Shown here in pieces: positions 44,101 through 54,445 of a DNA stretch of 64,000 bases. The notes below the pieces were generated by a model that was not told the origin of the DNA, did no database searches, and saw nothing but the letters and a program-made list of their open reading frames with translations. The stretch comes from Cryptomeria japonica (taxonomy: Eukaryota > Streptophyta > Pinopsida > Cupressales > Cupressaceae), in contig NC_081414.1 in assembly GCF_030272615.1 (NCBI RefSeq), forward strand, positions 232,796,733 through 232,860,732. The letters run 5' to 3'. The position numbers and the translations under genes are program-made. How positions within the stretch are numbered: the first letter of the stretch is position 1; each line of letters opens with the position of its first letter.

Positions 44101-45151
44101 AGCTCATAAGAAAGGTCTGCAAAGCTTCATAGGGAGAATTAATTTTGTCAGGAGATTTATCCCTGATATTGCAGATTTGCTAAACCCTTTAACTGCTATG
44201 TTGAGAAAGAATGTGTCTTATAGCTGGACCAAGGAGGGCAAGAGAAGTTTTCAGCTGATTAAAGAAGCGTTAGCCGCTGCCCCTACACTTCTAATTCCTA
44301 ATTTTTCTAAGGATTTCACTTTGTATGCCTATGGGAATGTAGATTCTATCTCAGCTATGCTGGTACAGCAGAACGATGAAGGCTCGGAACAGCCATTAGC
44401 CTTCTTCAGTCAAGCATTGAAGGACTACGAGCTAAGGTACACTTTTGTGGAAAAACATGTGCTGGCTGTTATCAGGAGTTTGAAGAAATTCAAACACATG
44501 CTATCTAACAATAGCATTAATTTAATGGTTGCTCACCCAAGCGTAAAGGAGTTTCTATTGAGCAGGGATCTCAATGACAAGAGGGCTGGTTGGGTAACCA
44601 AGGTCATGGAGTATGACGTCAAAATTCAGGTTACCAAGCTGGTCAGAGGCAAAGGCTTATGCGAACAGCTTGCTGATGGCATTTCTAGTTTGCCAAAGTA
44701 TGAACAGGAAGCTGTTCTAACACTGCGAGGTGACGAGCAAGCAGAGGTTGGGACTCCTACTGCTGATTGGGTGCAGGAAATGACTCATTTTCTGCAAACT
44801 GGTGAGTGTCCTGAGTTGCTGGACAGAGCTAAAAGAAGGTATTTCAGACTGCAGTCTGTACCTTATGCACTCCTTAATGGCATCTTGTTTCTTAAAGATT
44901 TTAATGGTGTGTTGCGGAGATGCGTTGGGCCTGACCAAATAAGTAAGCTGCTGCATGATTTTCATGAGGGATCAGCTGGGGGCCATTTTTCACCGAGAGC
45001 AACAACTCTTAAGGTGATGAAGGGTGGCTATTATTGGCCCACATTATTCAGAGATGCACACGTATGGGTCAGAAAGTGCAAAGAATGTGCCATGTTTGCT
45101 GGCAAGATGGGATTGGCAGCTTTGCCTTTGCAGCCAATTCAGGTGGAATAG
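41117..45151 (+). CDS. pol: Pol polyprotein: knuckle, protease, archaeal-type RNase H, RT, gypsy RNase H, integrase zinc domain (copy 2)
   Basis: 1344 uninterrupted codons, in the same frame as gag. In order: variant knuckle CFPCNLPHNQSTC (33-45); aspartic protease with MIDSGASSS (D273); archaeal-type RNase H (about 474-610) with D482 (FFDGSRN), E520 (NNVAEYEAL), D544 (SGDSELV) and D594 (CADRLAA) all present; RT (about 750-1020) with VDFRDLNRAS, MPFGLSNAGATFQRAMD and YLDD (D925, D926); gypsy RNase H (about 1067-1180) lacking its acids (YAYGNVDS for the usual DAS, KHVLAV for KELLAV, VAHP for TDH); integrase HHCC zinc module (about 1282-1334). The frame ends at TAG 45149. The RNase H order is unlike Ogre/Retand, where the second RNase H follows the first. 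Confidence 0.9.
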   Translation: MPRPYQAYSPNAASSSKELMPIQNNLAQDFDWCFPCNLPHNQSTCANGVINQALMVQNNSSGQLDTPHEDSIQQQGDQQPETALLNWQGGEFCGINQADPVALVYTRSKKRAIEGGQQLDNNQTLIHQLPNLDQNAAVPSTTENVRQSPTSQPLVGKKQSNLSVQTAAAQVEVAAPKMQTKSSASFNILDYMKKASVSMTMWDSLCIPGQRDLLQSALSNLDILEELKEDKPKAVLTNATTNDKEKEASKVKPPPFYVSLIIGNQLVHNCMIDSGASSSVMPKQIVDRLGIKYEPLEKGVVQLDGTAVNTVGVIKNLSLTLHACPNFSIPQDIYVIELPPYFAICLSRDFTAKIGGYLSSDWSHMLFRTRYGTKVIVRSEPIAKDHIEPYNPPPLNANLIASEYEEESVVQEGNTSTESIPDILLDEWAAQAHTAVPCEQHEETDFGVFVILEADPFMPDIEKNPEQHGNQQDCELWELFFDGSRNKVGTGGGCMLVSPRGERYYSAFRFCFSCTNNVAEYEALIHGLEWARQRGINCLKVSGDSELVANQVRNICLTKNDLLKSYKHRVWDLLEGFDAFNLISIPRNQNKCADRLAAIGAEVDIPKEIGSNGSHQHVKIVIRPAVPDNDIHWQVFESDQQIVNFLREEAEFSHTNQKKLQHQYGDQIIQLKGNKLPKGLVSLESIFNSDDQVRKERSSIQIDQSHYEEVEISRGRLLKLGKFHTKGKEEAFISLCQEFNDIFAWQYSDLRGFDPELAQHTIELEPNSKPVRQKQRPINPKLEPLMKRELDKLIESAIVFPIKHTSWVSNLVPVRKRNGEIRLCVDFRDLNRASLKDHYPLPSMEQILQVVSGSEMCSLLDGFSGYNQILVKEEDQYKTAFTTKWGTMAYKKMPFGLSNAGATFQRAMDMAFQGLMYKIVLVYLDDITVFSKEAKDHLDHLRLIFERCRQFGISLNPKKCTFAVHEGKLLGYVVSKHGITIDPERISAILALPLPAHKKGLQSFIGRINFVRRFIPDIADLLNPLTAMLRKNVSYSWTKEGKRSFQLIKEALAAAPTLLIPNFSKDFTLYAYGNVDSISAMLVQQNDEGSEQPLAFFSQALKDYELRYTFVEKHVLAVIRSLKKFKHMLSNNSINLMVAHPSVKEFLLSRDLNDKRAGWVTKVMEYDVKIQVTKLVRGKGLCEQLADGISSLPKYEQEAVLTLRGDEQAEVGTPTADWVQEMTHFLQTGECPELLDRAKRRYFRLQSVPYALLNGILFLKDFNGVLRRCVGPDQISKLLHDFHEGSAGGHFSPRATTLKVMKGGYYWPTLFRDAHVWVRKCKECAMFAGKMGLAALPLQPIQVE

Positions 45152-45157
45152 CCTTTC

Positions 45158-46015
45158 ATGAGGTGGGGTTTGGACTTTATTGGAGTGATAAACCCTGCAT
45201 CCAGCGCTGGCCATAAGTGGATACTTACAGCCACTGACTACTTCACCAAGTGGACTGAAGCAGTGGCACTTAAAGAGGCAAACGGGACCGCTGTCCTAAA
45301 TTTCTACGAAGATTTGGTTGCCAGATTTGGGGTACCGGAGTCCATAATTTCAGATAATGGGCTCGCTTTTGTTGGTCTTAAAATCTCCGATTGGGCTGTC
45401 AAGAAAGGGATCTACCTAAATACGTCTTCCAACTATTATCCGCAAGGCAATGGCCAAGCAGAGTCGACTAATAAAAATCTGATTAGGATCATTAAGAGGA
45501 CTATGGAAGGCAACCAACGGGTTTGGCATACTCAGTTAAAATCAGCCTTATGGGCTGATAGGATCACCCCAAAAAGGTCCACAGGACAATCACCTTTTAT
45601 GCTGGTCTACGGTAAGGAAGCAAGGCTTCCAATTTCATCCGAGCTTCTAGCACTAGACCTGGCAAATCAGTTGGACTCACTGGAGGAGGCCCCCCTTACA
45701 GTAAGATTAGCTCAATTGTTTGAGCTAGAAGAGACTAGGAAGGACGCTTTGAATAAGATAGAGCAGCATCAGGCTCAGATGAAGCGATCATTTGACAGAA
45801 GAGCGTCTCCAAGAAGCTTCCAGGAAGGAGATGTGGTGCTGAAATGGGACACCCTCAAAAGCAAGCCTGGAAAGCATTCCAAGTTCGATGCATTTTGGAG
45901 CGGGCCTTACTTTATTTCTGAATGTAAGCAGCACAACGCTTTCCAGCTCTCCAAGATGGACGGTAACGTGGAGCTAATCCCGGTCAACGGGATTCACCTC
46001 AAGCATTGCTTTTGA
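45158..46015 (+). CDS. Integrase core and GPY module (copy 2)
   Basis: 285 residues, in frame with pol after one TAG. D6, D66 and E102 give an intact D,D35E triad; the GPY module reads FDAFWSGPYFISE. Copy-specific change: SSELLALD for SSELPALD (C to T). Sequence upstream of the TAG (LPLQPIQVE) and downstream (PFMRWGLDFIG) is continuous in related integrases, so the stop interrupts the domain junction between zinc module and core. Integrase would insert the element's cDNA in the nucleus. Confidence 0.85.
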   Translation: MRWGLDFIGVINPASSAGHKWILTATDYFTKWTEAVALKEANGTAVLNFYEDLVARFGVPESIISDNGLAFVGLKISDWAVKKGIYLNTSSNYYPQGNGQAESTNKNLIRIIKRTMEGNQRVWHTQLKSALWADRITPKRSTGQSPFMLVYGKEARLPISSELLALDLANQLDSLEEAPLTVRLAQLFELEETRKDALNKIEQHQAQMKRSFDRRASPRSFQEGDVVLKWDTLKSKPGKHSKFDAFWSGPYFISECKQHNAFQLSKMDGNVELIPVNGIHLKHCF

Positions 46016-49000
46016 GGTATGATCGCAGCTTGTATATAATAGAGTAGGTTTTGGATGTTGAATAAGTGCTGCTGCACGGTTAGTTAGTTGCTGTCTAGTT
46101 TTCCCTAAGCGCTTCGTGCGCAGTTAGATGTTAGTTGTTTCAGTTTTGCGGAGGAAAGGCTGCTGTAAGCTGCCACAGTTTGATGAAGATGATACCTACC
46201 ATATGAAGCAGTAAATACATTCCACTGCCACACATCATACATATCCACCTCATAAAGCTGGGACAGCTCACAGCAGTCTTTTAAGGATGCTTTTGGTGAG
46301 GTTTTTTGCTTAGAGCTGAGTTTCAGTAATGCAAGAGAGTGCTTTTCAGAGGTACTTTGTCGCTGACCCGTCCTAATCTATCAAATACACATGTAGAATT
46401 CATGATAGTGGTCTGTCAAGACCGCTACCATGAACCCCACACCTATACTCAATAGGCTATGACAGGTTCAGAGGGGGAAAGGGAGAGAGTTTTGCAGTAT
46501 TATGATGCATTTTTCCAGTTTTCACAAAGGTTGCAAGTGACTCTGTGCCCAATGAATTTTCAAGGCAGCTGGTCAAGATGTTTAGCAGGCAAACATATAG
46601 CAGATGTCGCCAAAAATGTTACCTATTTTTCGCTCCTGGCTGAAAAATAGGTTGAGAGATGCTAGCATGAACAAAGGAAAGCTAGTGTTTACTAATTCTC
46701 TATTTTTGTGTTTTAAAGATGGTGTTTCTAAGTACTTCTAGTCTGTAACAACAAAGAGAGAAACATCTCATTGAAAAAGAGAAGTATTTTATTCATATTC
46801 AAATATGCGTCCCACACAAGGAGCCGTGGGACTAGCTACGTGCATCCAGTGCAGAAAGGAAATATACATATATGTATGCACAAGTACAAAGGAAAAAATG
46901 AGGAAAGGCATGTCAAGAATGGAACCAGTCATTGCCAGTTGAGGTACGCTCGTCGTCGCCTTTGTCTTGCTGCTCCACCCTGGTCCGTTGATGCTTTCCT
47001 TCTGATATCTGCAAAAAATTGAAACAAACAATGTGTTAGAACATTTGTTCTAAGCAATAGCTGGCTGCATTTCTGACATATGTACTAATGCACGCATATA
47101 TATATATGATCCCTACATACATCAAATGCATATAACTCGCATCACAGAGGAATCTCGAAAGGCAAAAAATCAGATCAAAGGAAAGTCACCATACATATGC
47201 ATTTTTTGCTAACAGGTTTGTTTCATGTGCAGGAAAAGGAAAAAGGACAGCTTGTTGGTCATAAAGTTCACTAAGATGAGTGGAGATGAATGCGGCTCCC
47301 ACAAGGGTTGAGCCCAGCTCATGTGGAGAATGGCAAGGTTTCATACAATCAAATCATGTCAGAGCTGGTGATAAAAGGAAGAAGAGTAACAAAAATGCAA
47401 GTATGCAATTACATTATCAGCCGATATGCATGATGAGACTTCTTTTTTAGAACGTGAATAAGATGTGCAAATATCTACAAATGATCAACAAGACGACATT
47501 TTATGCATCAAGCCTAAAAGATTTTTTATGATAAGCTGGAAAAGGCGTGATTGATCAGACATTTCAACAAATTCAAGACAACTGCGTCCTTGGAAATAAT
47601 ATGCAGATTTTAAGAGAATAATGTTTAAATGGCAGCTACAGTTTTCATAAAATATCTAATTTTAATGCACAACATTAAATGGCAGATGACAAAGGGAGAG
47701 TTTTTAATGTTGTTTTTCACCATTTTCAGTCCAAACAGTCATTCAGAGATGCACACAGCAGTGAAGTTATCAAAGGAATTCACCGTGGTCTATGCCATTT
47801 CATGTAGCATACAAGAAACAATTTCAAAGGAATTACAGATTTGATATACCCACCAAAATAAGGAATAAATAGTGATGATGCAGAAGAATATGCATAACAA
47901 ATGCAGCAATTGCATGTGAATGTGAAAAGACATTGGGAACAGAGTACTCTGAAGCATAAAACAAACACTGATTGATATAAAAGGCAGAAGGAAATCAAAC
48001 TAGTAGACCTAGTCATCGTGTGAATTAGAAAGTGTTTCCTAAAGGGGCTTTAAATAAATTGAAGTTCAAGAAGGTTGGCACTGATGCTGTAACTCAGATG
48101 TTAAGAAATTTCATTCATTTTCAGGTTAGTGGGATACATCCTTCTGGACAATTCCATGACAATCTTGCTGGGCCAGGAGCTCAAGTCCCAGGATCGCCTA
48201 AGGTTCCATTACAAACTGCTTGTTTGGAAAGATCTTCATTGGACTTGAATGCACAGGATGCAAGACTTTTTGTGAAGGTAGACAACTCAGGTTTGGGATC
48301 CAGCTCCACAAAGGTTGGGATAGAAACTGGCCAGGATAATGAACTCTCCTTGTTGTTTAAGAGGGACCCGGAACGAAACCCAACCAAGCCCAGCAGTTGA
48401 AGTTTCTCAGCTATGATGCAAATCAGGGATTTCTTGCCGATAGAAATGGAAGAAAGATTTGATAGTGGCTGTGAAGTCAACTTGGAAGATTGGTTATGGA
48501 ACTTGTGGGATGATTCAGGCCTTGAAAAGATAAAATGTTTTGTGCTTCCTTCCTTGATAGAAGGTTGTATAATGGGCTCGAGTAAAATGCCCCCATAAAG
48601 CAAGGATTTCCAAGAATCGAAACAGTTTTGGCTACATAAAAATGGTTTGGAATTTCCCAAAGATTGTTTCTATGTAAATGTTCAATTTACTACGTATGAG
48701 GAGAAATATAAAGCCTGATTCCCTTCAAGTCTTGTGTTTAGAAGATCTGGACTGATGCTAGTGGCTCATACAATAAGAGCTTCAAAAGTGTTGCATGCTC
48801 TTGACAACTTTAAAACATGTATTGCAGAATGGAACTTCTTTGATGGAGGCACTCCAAATTTTGAGAGCACAGGTCAAGTTAATTCATCCCTGGAAAGTCA
48901 GTACATGGGTCACAGCGAAAGATATACTTGGACCCCACTGTTCTATTGAGAATCACAGAGACCAAAAATGCGCATTGGGATGAGCTGACAAAGAGTTCTC

Positions 49001-51169
49001 ATCGAAAACATCAATATGGTGCTCAGAAAAATGGAAAACACAGCAATTCGAAGTATTTTTCTCATAATTATGATAAAAAGGGGAAGGATAATCCTGCAGT
49101 ACCAAGGATAATAGCTTACAGAAAGTGCAACAAATCACATAAGTAGATTTTTACAAATAGAAGCAGATGGAAAGCAAGTTCGAATGCCATGAAATGATTC
49201 TGAAAAAAGGAAAAAAGCCATGCATATTTCATTAAACACGATTTCTCTTTCCAGAATCGGTGAAGAATGGTGAACCTGTGAAGAATAACAGATGCAAGAT
49301 GGAAGGATCGCGCCCAGCAAGGAAGCTAAGCTTCGAACACCCAAAAAATGCTCAGAAACGCAACAGATTTCCATGACGGCTCCATAAATTGAGCCCGAAA
49401 CTAGCAAATACGCAGAGAGAAGAGCAGGCCGTAAGCAAAAAGAGGGCCCAGCACCCGTTTCGGCACCCAGAACAGAGAAGAAACCGACATTTTTCTTCTT
49501 TCCACGCCCAGCTCAAACCCTAGCGGCGCCCAGAAGGATGCAGAGCGAAGTTTCCAGAAGTCGAACATCAAAAGTGAAGAGCAAATGAACTTTTAGGGTT
49601 ATGTTTCCCCTAAAATATCTTCATAAAAAATCGCCTATGTTTCCTTCGCATTCTTTCTCCTCTCTTCTATGCCACGTTAATTGTTGGAAGCCACATGGTA
49701 AGGTTCGCATATGCTTCCAAGTGATTTTAATCACTTTAACACCTTGTAACACTTTCTTGTTTCCTAAGTGATTTCATATCACTTAATGTCCCCCCTTGCA
49801 AATTTCTTAGCAAGATAACATTTAAAACTCAAAAATGCGCCCTCAAAGAAATGTAAGCAAATGTTGCTTTTAAAGTTTCTGTTTTTTATTATTATTTATC
49901 ATTACCTGACCAAACATAAGTTTGATTTTATTTTATTTTATATTTAAAAAATAATAAAATATAATAAATTTTTTTATTTATTAAAGTGTAAATCAAACAC
50001 TTTTATTAAATATATTTTTTATTACATTCTATTATTTAATAAATAAAAATAATAAAATTGTGTTATTAAAGTGATTTATTTATTTGTCACTTTAAATAAA
50101 ACGATTCTATTATTTTTATATTATTAAGACCTTTAAATATAAATGAAAATAAAGTCAAACAAATGTCTGACCAGATAATAATAAATTTTTAAAAAAAATC
50201 ACTTTATTAGATATTTTATTTGGAGATCAGGGAGGGATATTTTTTGCATTTATGAGGGCTTGCAGGCCTGTCAGAGACATTTCAGGGTCATTTATGTTGC
50301 ATTTATGAGGTTTTATGGTTGCAGAATGGATGACTTAACCTTTTGGCTCAGGTTTATCCCTTTTCAGATATTTTTGAGGCCCAAAAAGTAGGTTTTTTGA
50401 GTTTGCTCGACCTAAAATGAGGAGGTGGAGTCTTCTTGATAATTTTGGAAAAAGGCATATATACTGGGAGCCTTCATTTTTGTAAGGGTTCTGATTCATT
50501 CATCTTGGAGCAGATTGTAATTTTTTAGTTCTCTCTGCAGGAAGGGATGTCTTTGTAACACATTTTCAGGAGTTATAAAGCTTGGTGATACCTGTTTGGC
50601 AAGGATAATAGCTTGGTTTACTTCTCTACTTCTCATCTTTCTCTGTTACTGCATCTTCAGGGTTAGTCAGTTCTTTGGTGGTTGGCTTTTGCCCCCCTAA
50701 AATTTACATTTCCTTTTGATGCCTTATGCAGAAACATATATACTACTTGTAGGTCATAAGCTGTGTGTTAATGATTAATAGTCTTAGGTTGTGAAAAGGA
50801 TTTTCCCCTCTTAGGACTTTGATTATCCAGCCTGCTTATGAAGCATTGATGCAAGGGTCATGGGTTGTTGGTTAGTGTAAAAAAGGGTTTATTATCACTG
50901 TTGTACTGTGTGTCCTTTGCTTAGTTAGATTTCAAAAAATACCATCTGATGCAATCACCTTAGATTCAATTTTAGTTTTATATTTTCTCCTCCTTACTCT
51001 TTTCCTTGAGGAAATTGTTAGTTTAGGTGCAGAATCTGAAAAGAACCAGCTTACTCTGGAGGTTCACTCCATTTTTTAGGCAACCCATAGGCCTAGGAGT
51101 GTTCCCATGTGTCACAAGCCTGTTGAGTTGATAGCTTAGCAAACAGGGGTGCAGGTTCAAGTGATAACA
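46016..51169 (+). repeat. 3' region and LTR between copies 2 and 3
   Basis: Matches 34674-39841 throughout, apart from scattered substitutions and a 14-bp deletion near 46936 that removes one arm of a small hairpin. It contains the purine tract (46470-46489), the protein-like frame (48032-48949, stops at the same places as copy 1), the antisense frame (48181-48660), the AT foldback (49885-50183), TATA (50458) and the LTR end (51169). Confidence 0.7.
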
Positions 51170-51337
51170 GTTTTTGGCACGCCCGGTGGGACTGGGAGCA
51201 TAATTTTTCAGCCCTTATAAGATGTTTTATGGTGCTGTTTGGTGTGTACAGCAGTAATTTTAGTCTTTCAGAGACATTCTTACAACATACCTGGCGACTC
51301 TGATTTCTGGTTTAGTAAAGCCAGTGCACTTTTGCTT

Positions 51338-52372
51338 ATGAGAAGGATACAAACCAGGAGTAATTCTTTATCCTTCGAATTTTTGCAGTTATCCCCTCCT
51401 AGAAGAAGAGGGAGGGTAGTTGAGAAACAGAAAGAGAACCGTGTTTACTCCAGGAGAGCCAAGTCTACTCCCCCTGCTGTTAGGGCTCATACTGTGTCAC
51501 AAATAATCCCAGTAATCATGATTCCAGCAGGCAGAAATCAGCCATTTGTTGCATTTAACCAGGGCAGCCCACTGAATTTAACACAGCATGATGATATTCC
51601 AGTGGCTGCTTTGAAAAGCTTACCATATTTTCATGGTGAAGATCAAATTACCCCAGCTGAACACATAAAAGATGTTGCAAACTTATGCGCTGTTCACCAT
51701 GTGACAGAGGAGAATGTTGCAGTCAGATTGCTTGCAGCATCTTTCAAGGGTAAAGCCTTGCAATGGTTCAGAGGCCTTCCTATTAATTCTATTGCGACAT
51801 GGGACCAGTTGGGTAACCAATTATGCAGTTTCTTCGAGGACAAATCAGACCATTTGTCGCTAATGGAGCAGCTGTCAACAGTAAAGAGGGCTCCCCACGA
51901 AGTCATGTCAGATTTCAGCCACCGTTTCCAGAAAACTTGGGATAGAATCCCGCAAACGGTAAGACCCACAGTTGACCACGCCTTCTTATACTATTTAAGA
52001 GCTTTGAATAGTGATATCTCAGTGATGGTGCAATCGATGGGAGGCACTTCATTGCCTCAGGCCTATTCTATAGCCATTAGAGCAGAGAACAGCCTTATAC
52101 AGGCTGGTAAAATTGCCCCAAGGCCGGCTCTGCCAATTTTTCCTACCATCCAGCCACCGATAGCAATGCAAATACCTCCTATAGCTATCATCCCAGCTGC
52201 ACCAGCCTTACCAGCACCAAGTTCTCAGTTTGTTAGACCAGAGAATAACTTTCCGGCACACTCAAGTGAGTTACAGGAGATCAAGGGACTGCTGCAAACA
52301 TTTGGCAGCGAAATAGTAAACTTGAAGAGGCAGCAAAATCAAGGTTTCAGGCCTTACCAGCCTCCATTCTAG
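51338..52372 (+). CDS. gag: Gag capsid protein (copy 3)
   Basis: Same product as copy 2 from ATG 51338 (344 residues), including the terminal TAG at 52370-52372. The upstream ATG used as an alternative start in copy 2 is GTG here (51242), which favours the internal ATG. No residue differences from copy 2 were noticed in the capsid part, so this region is the least diverged of the array. Confidence 0.85.
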   Translation: MRRIQTRSNSLSFEFLQLSPPRRRGRVVEKQKENRVYSRRAKSTPPAVRAHTVSQIIPVIMIPAGRNQPFVAFNQGSPLNLTQHDDIPVAALKSLPYFHGEDQITPAEHIKDVANLCAVHHVTEENVAVRLLAASFKGKALQWFRGLPINSIATWDQLGNQLCSFFEDKSDHLSLMEQLSTVKRAPHEVMSDFSHRFQKTWDRIPQTVRPTVDHAFLYYLRALNSDISVMVQSMGGTSLPQAYSIAIRAENSLIQAGKIAPRPALPIFPTIQPPIAMQIPPIAIIPAAPALPAPSSQFVRPENNFPAHSSELQEIKGLLQTFGSEIVNLKRQQNQGFRPYQPPF

Positions 52373-52444
52373 TCTAATTATCAGCAAAATCAGTCAAACA
52401 GACCACCTTATCAGCCAAATAATCAAGGCCCAAGACAAGCTTAC

Positions 52445-54445
52445 ATGCCAAGGCCTTATCAAGCTTATAGCCCCAATGCTGCCAGCTCTTCAAAGGAGCT
52501 CATGCCCATTCAAAACAATTTGGCACAGGACTTTGACTGGTGTTTTCCCTGCAATTTGCCCCATAACCAAAGCACTTGTGCAAATGGGGTGATTAATCAG
52601 GCCTTGATGGTCCAAAATAATTCAAGTGGGCAATTGGATACGCCCCATGAAGATTCTATCCAGCAGCAAGGGGATCAGCAACCTGAGACAGCTCTTCTAA
52701 ATTGGCAAGGAGGAGAATTTTGTGGGATTAACCAAGCTGATCCAGTAGCTTTGGTCTATACAAGGTCCAAGAAGAGAGCCATAGAAGGAGGGCAGCAATT
52801 GGATAATAATCAAACCTTGATACATCAGCTGCCGAACTTGGATCAGAATGCTGCTGTCCCATCAACCACTGAAAATGTCAGGCAATCGCCAACAAGTCAG
52901 CCCTTGGTAGGCAAGAAGCAACCTAATCTATCAGTCCAAACAGCTGCTGCTCAAGGTGAAGTTGCTGCCCCTAAAATGCAAGCAAAGTCAAGTGCGTCTT
53001 TCAATATTCTTGATCATATGAAGAAAGCAAGCGTATCCATGACTATGTGGGATTCCTTGTGTATCCCCGGCCAAAGGGACTTACTCCAATCAGCCTTGTC
53101 AAATTTAGATATACTTGAAGAACTTAAGGAAGATAAACCCAAGGCTGTGTTGACCAATGCTACTACGAATGATAAAGAGAAAGAAGCTTCAAAGGTTAAA
53201 CCCCCACCCTTTTATGTGTCCTTAATCATTGGAAATCAATTAGTACATAACTGCATGATAGACTCGGGTGCTAGCAGTTCGGTCATGCCCAAGCAGATTG
53301 TAGATAGGTTGGGGATCAAATACGAGCCTTTAGAAAAAGGAGTTGTCCAATTAGACGGGACTGCTGTTAACACAGTGGGAGTTATTAAAAATCTGAGTTT
53401 AACCCTTCATGCTTGCCCAAATTTCTCTATTCCACAAGATATTTACGTTATAGAATTGCCTCCTTATTTCGCTATATGCTTATCAAGAGATTTTACTGCA
53501 AAAATAGGAGGTTACTTATCTTCAGATTGGTCCCATATGCTGTTTAGGACCAGGTATGGCACAAAAGTCACTGTAAGGTCGGAACCTATAGCCAAGGATC
53601 ATATAGAACCTTACAATCCGCCCCCCCTTAATGCCAATTTGATCGCAAATGAATATGAGGAGGAATCAGCAGTTCAAGAAGGCAATACATCTACAGAAAG
53701 TATACCTGATATCCTTCTTGATGAGTGGGCAGCTCAGGCCCACACTGCTGTTCCATGTGAACAACATGAAGAGACTGATTTTGGTGTTTTTGTGATACTT
53801 GAGGCTGATCCTTTCATGCCTGATATAGAAAAAAATCCAGAACAGCACGGTAATCAGCAAGATTGTGAGCTGTGGGAGCTTTTTTTTGATGGCTCAAGGA
53901 ACAAAGTTGGTACCGGTGGTGGATGCATGCTTGTTTCCCCAAGAGGTGAGAGATACTATTCAGCTTTCAGATTTTGTTTCAGCTGTACTAATAATGTTGC
54001 TGAATACGAGGCTCTTATCCACGGTTTGGAATGGGCAAGACAGAGAGGTATTAACTGTCTGAAAGTTTCTGGGGACAGCGAGTTAGTTGCTAATCAGGTA
54101 AGGAATATTTGTCTTACAAAGAATGATTTGCTTAAGTCTTATAAGCATAGGGTGTGGGACCTCTTAGAAGGATTTGATGCCTTCAATCTGATATCCATAC
54201 CCAGAAATCAGAATAAGTGTGCTGACAGATTAGCAGCCATAGGGGCAGAAGTTGATATTCCCAAGGAAATTGGTAGCAATGGTAGTCATCAGCATGTGAA
54301 GATTGTTATTAGGCCTGCTGTACCAGATAATGATATACATTGGCAGGTTTTTGAAAGTGACCAGCAGATTGTGAATTTCCTAAGAGAGGAAGCTGAGTTC
54401 TCTCATACTAACCAGAAGAAACTACAACACCAGTATGGTGACTAG
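52445..54445 (+). CDS. pol: Knuckle, protease and archaeal-type RNase H, truncated by a private stop (copy 3)
   Basis: 666 codons equal to the first half of the copy 2 pol, with knuckle, protease (MIDSGASSS) and all four acids of the archaeal-type RNase H. It ends at a TAG (54443-54445) where copy 2 has CAG (QYGDQIIQ becomes QYGD stop). The stop falls in the linker between the RNase H and RT, so a short product would still hold two complete catalytic domains. Other differences from copy 2 are few (for example QPNLSV for QSNLSV, LDHMKK for LDYMKK). Confidence 0.85.
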   Translation: MPRPYQAYSPNAASSSKELMPIQNNLAQDFDWCFPCNLPHNQSTCANGVINQALMVQNNSSGQLDTPHEDSIQQQGDQQPETALLNWQGGEFCGINQADPVALVYTRSKKRAIEGGQQLDNNQTLIHQLPNLDQNAAVPSTTENVRQSPTSQPLVGKKQPNLSVQTAAAQGEVAAPKMQAKSSASFNILDHMKKASVSMTMWDSLCIPGQRDLLQSALSNLDILEELKEDKPKAVLTNATTNDKEKEASKVKPPPFYVSLIIGNQLVHNCMIDSGASSSVMPKQIVDRLGIKYEPLEKGVVQLDGTAVNTVGVIKNLSLTLHACPNFSIPQDIYVIELPPYFAICLSRDFTAKIGGYLSSDWSHMLFRTRYGTKVTVRSEPIAKDHIEPYNPPPLNANLIANEYEEESAVQEGNTSTESIPDILLDEWAAQAHTAVPCEQHEETDFGVFVILEADPFMPDIEKNPEQHGNQQDCELWELFFDGSRNKVGTGGGCMLVSPRGERYYSAFRFCFSCTNNVAEYEALIHGLEWARQRGINCLKVSGDSELVANQVRNICLTKNDLLKSYKHRVWDLLEGFDAFNLISIPRNQNKCADRLAAIGAEVDIPKEIGSNGSHQHVKIVIRPAVPDNDIHWQVFESDQQIVNFLREEAEFSHTNQKKLQHQYGD

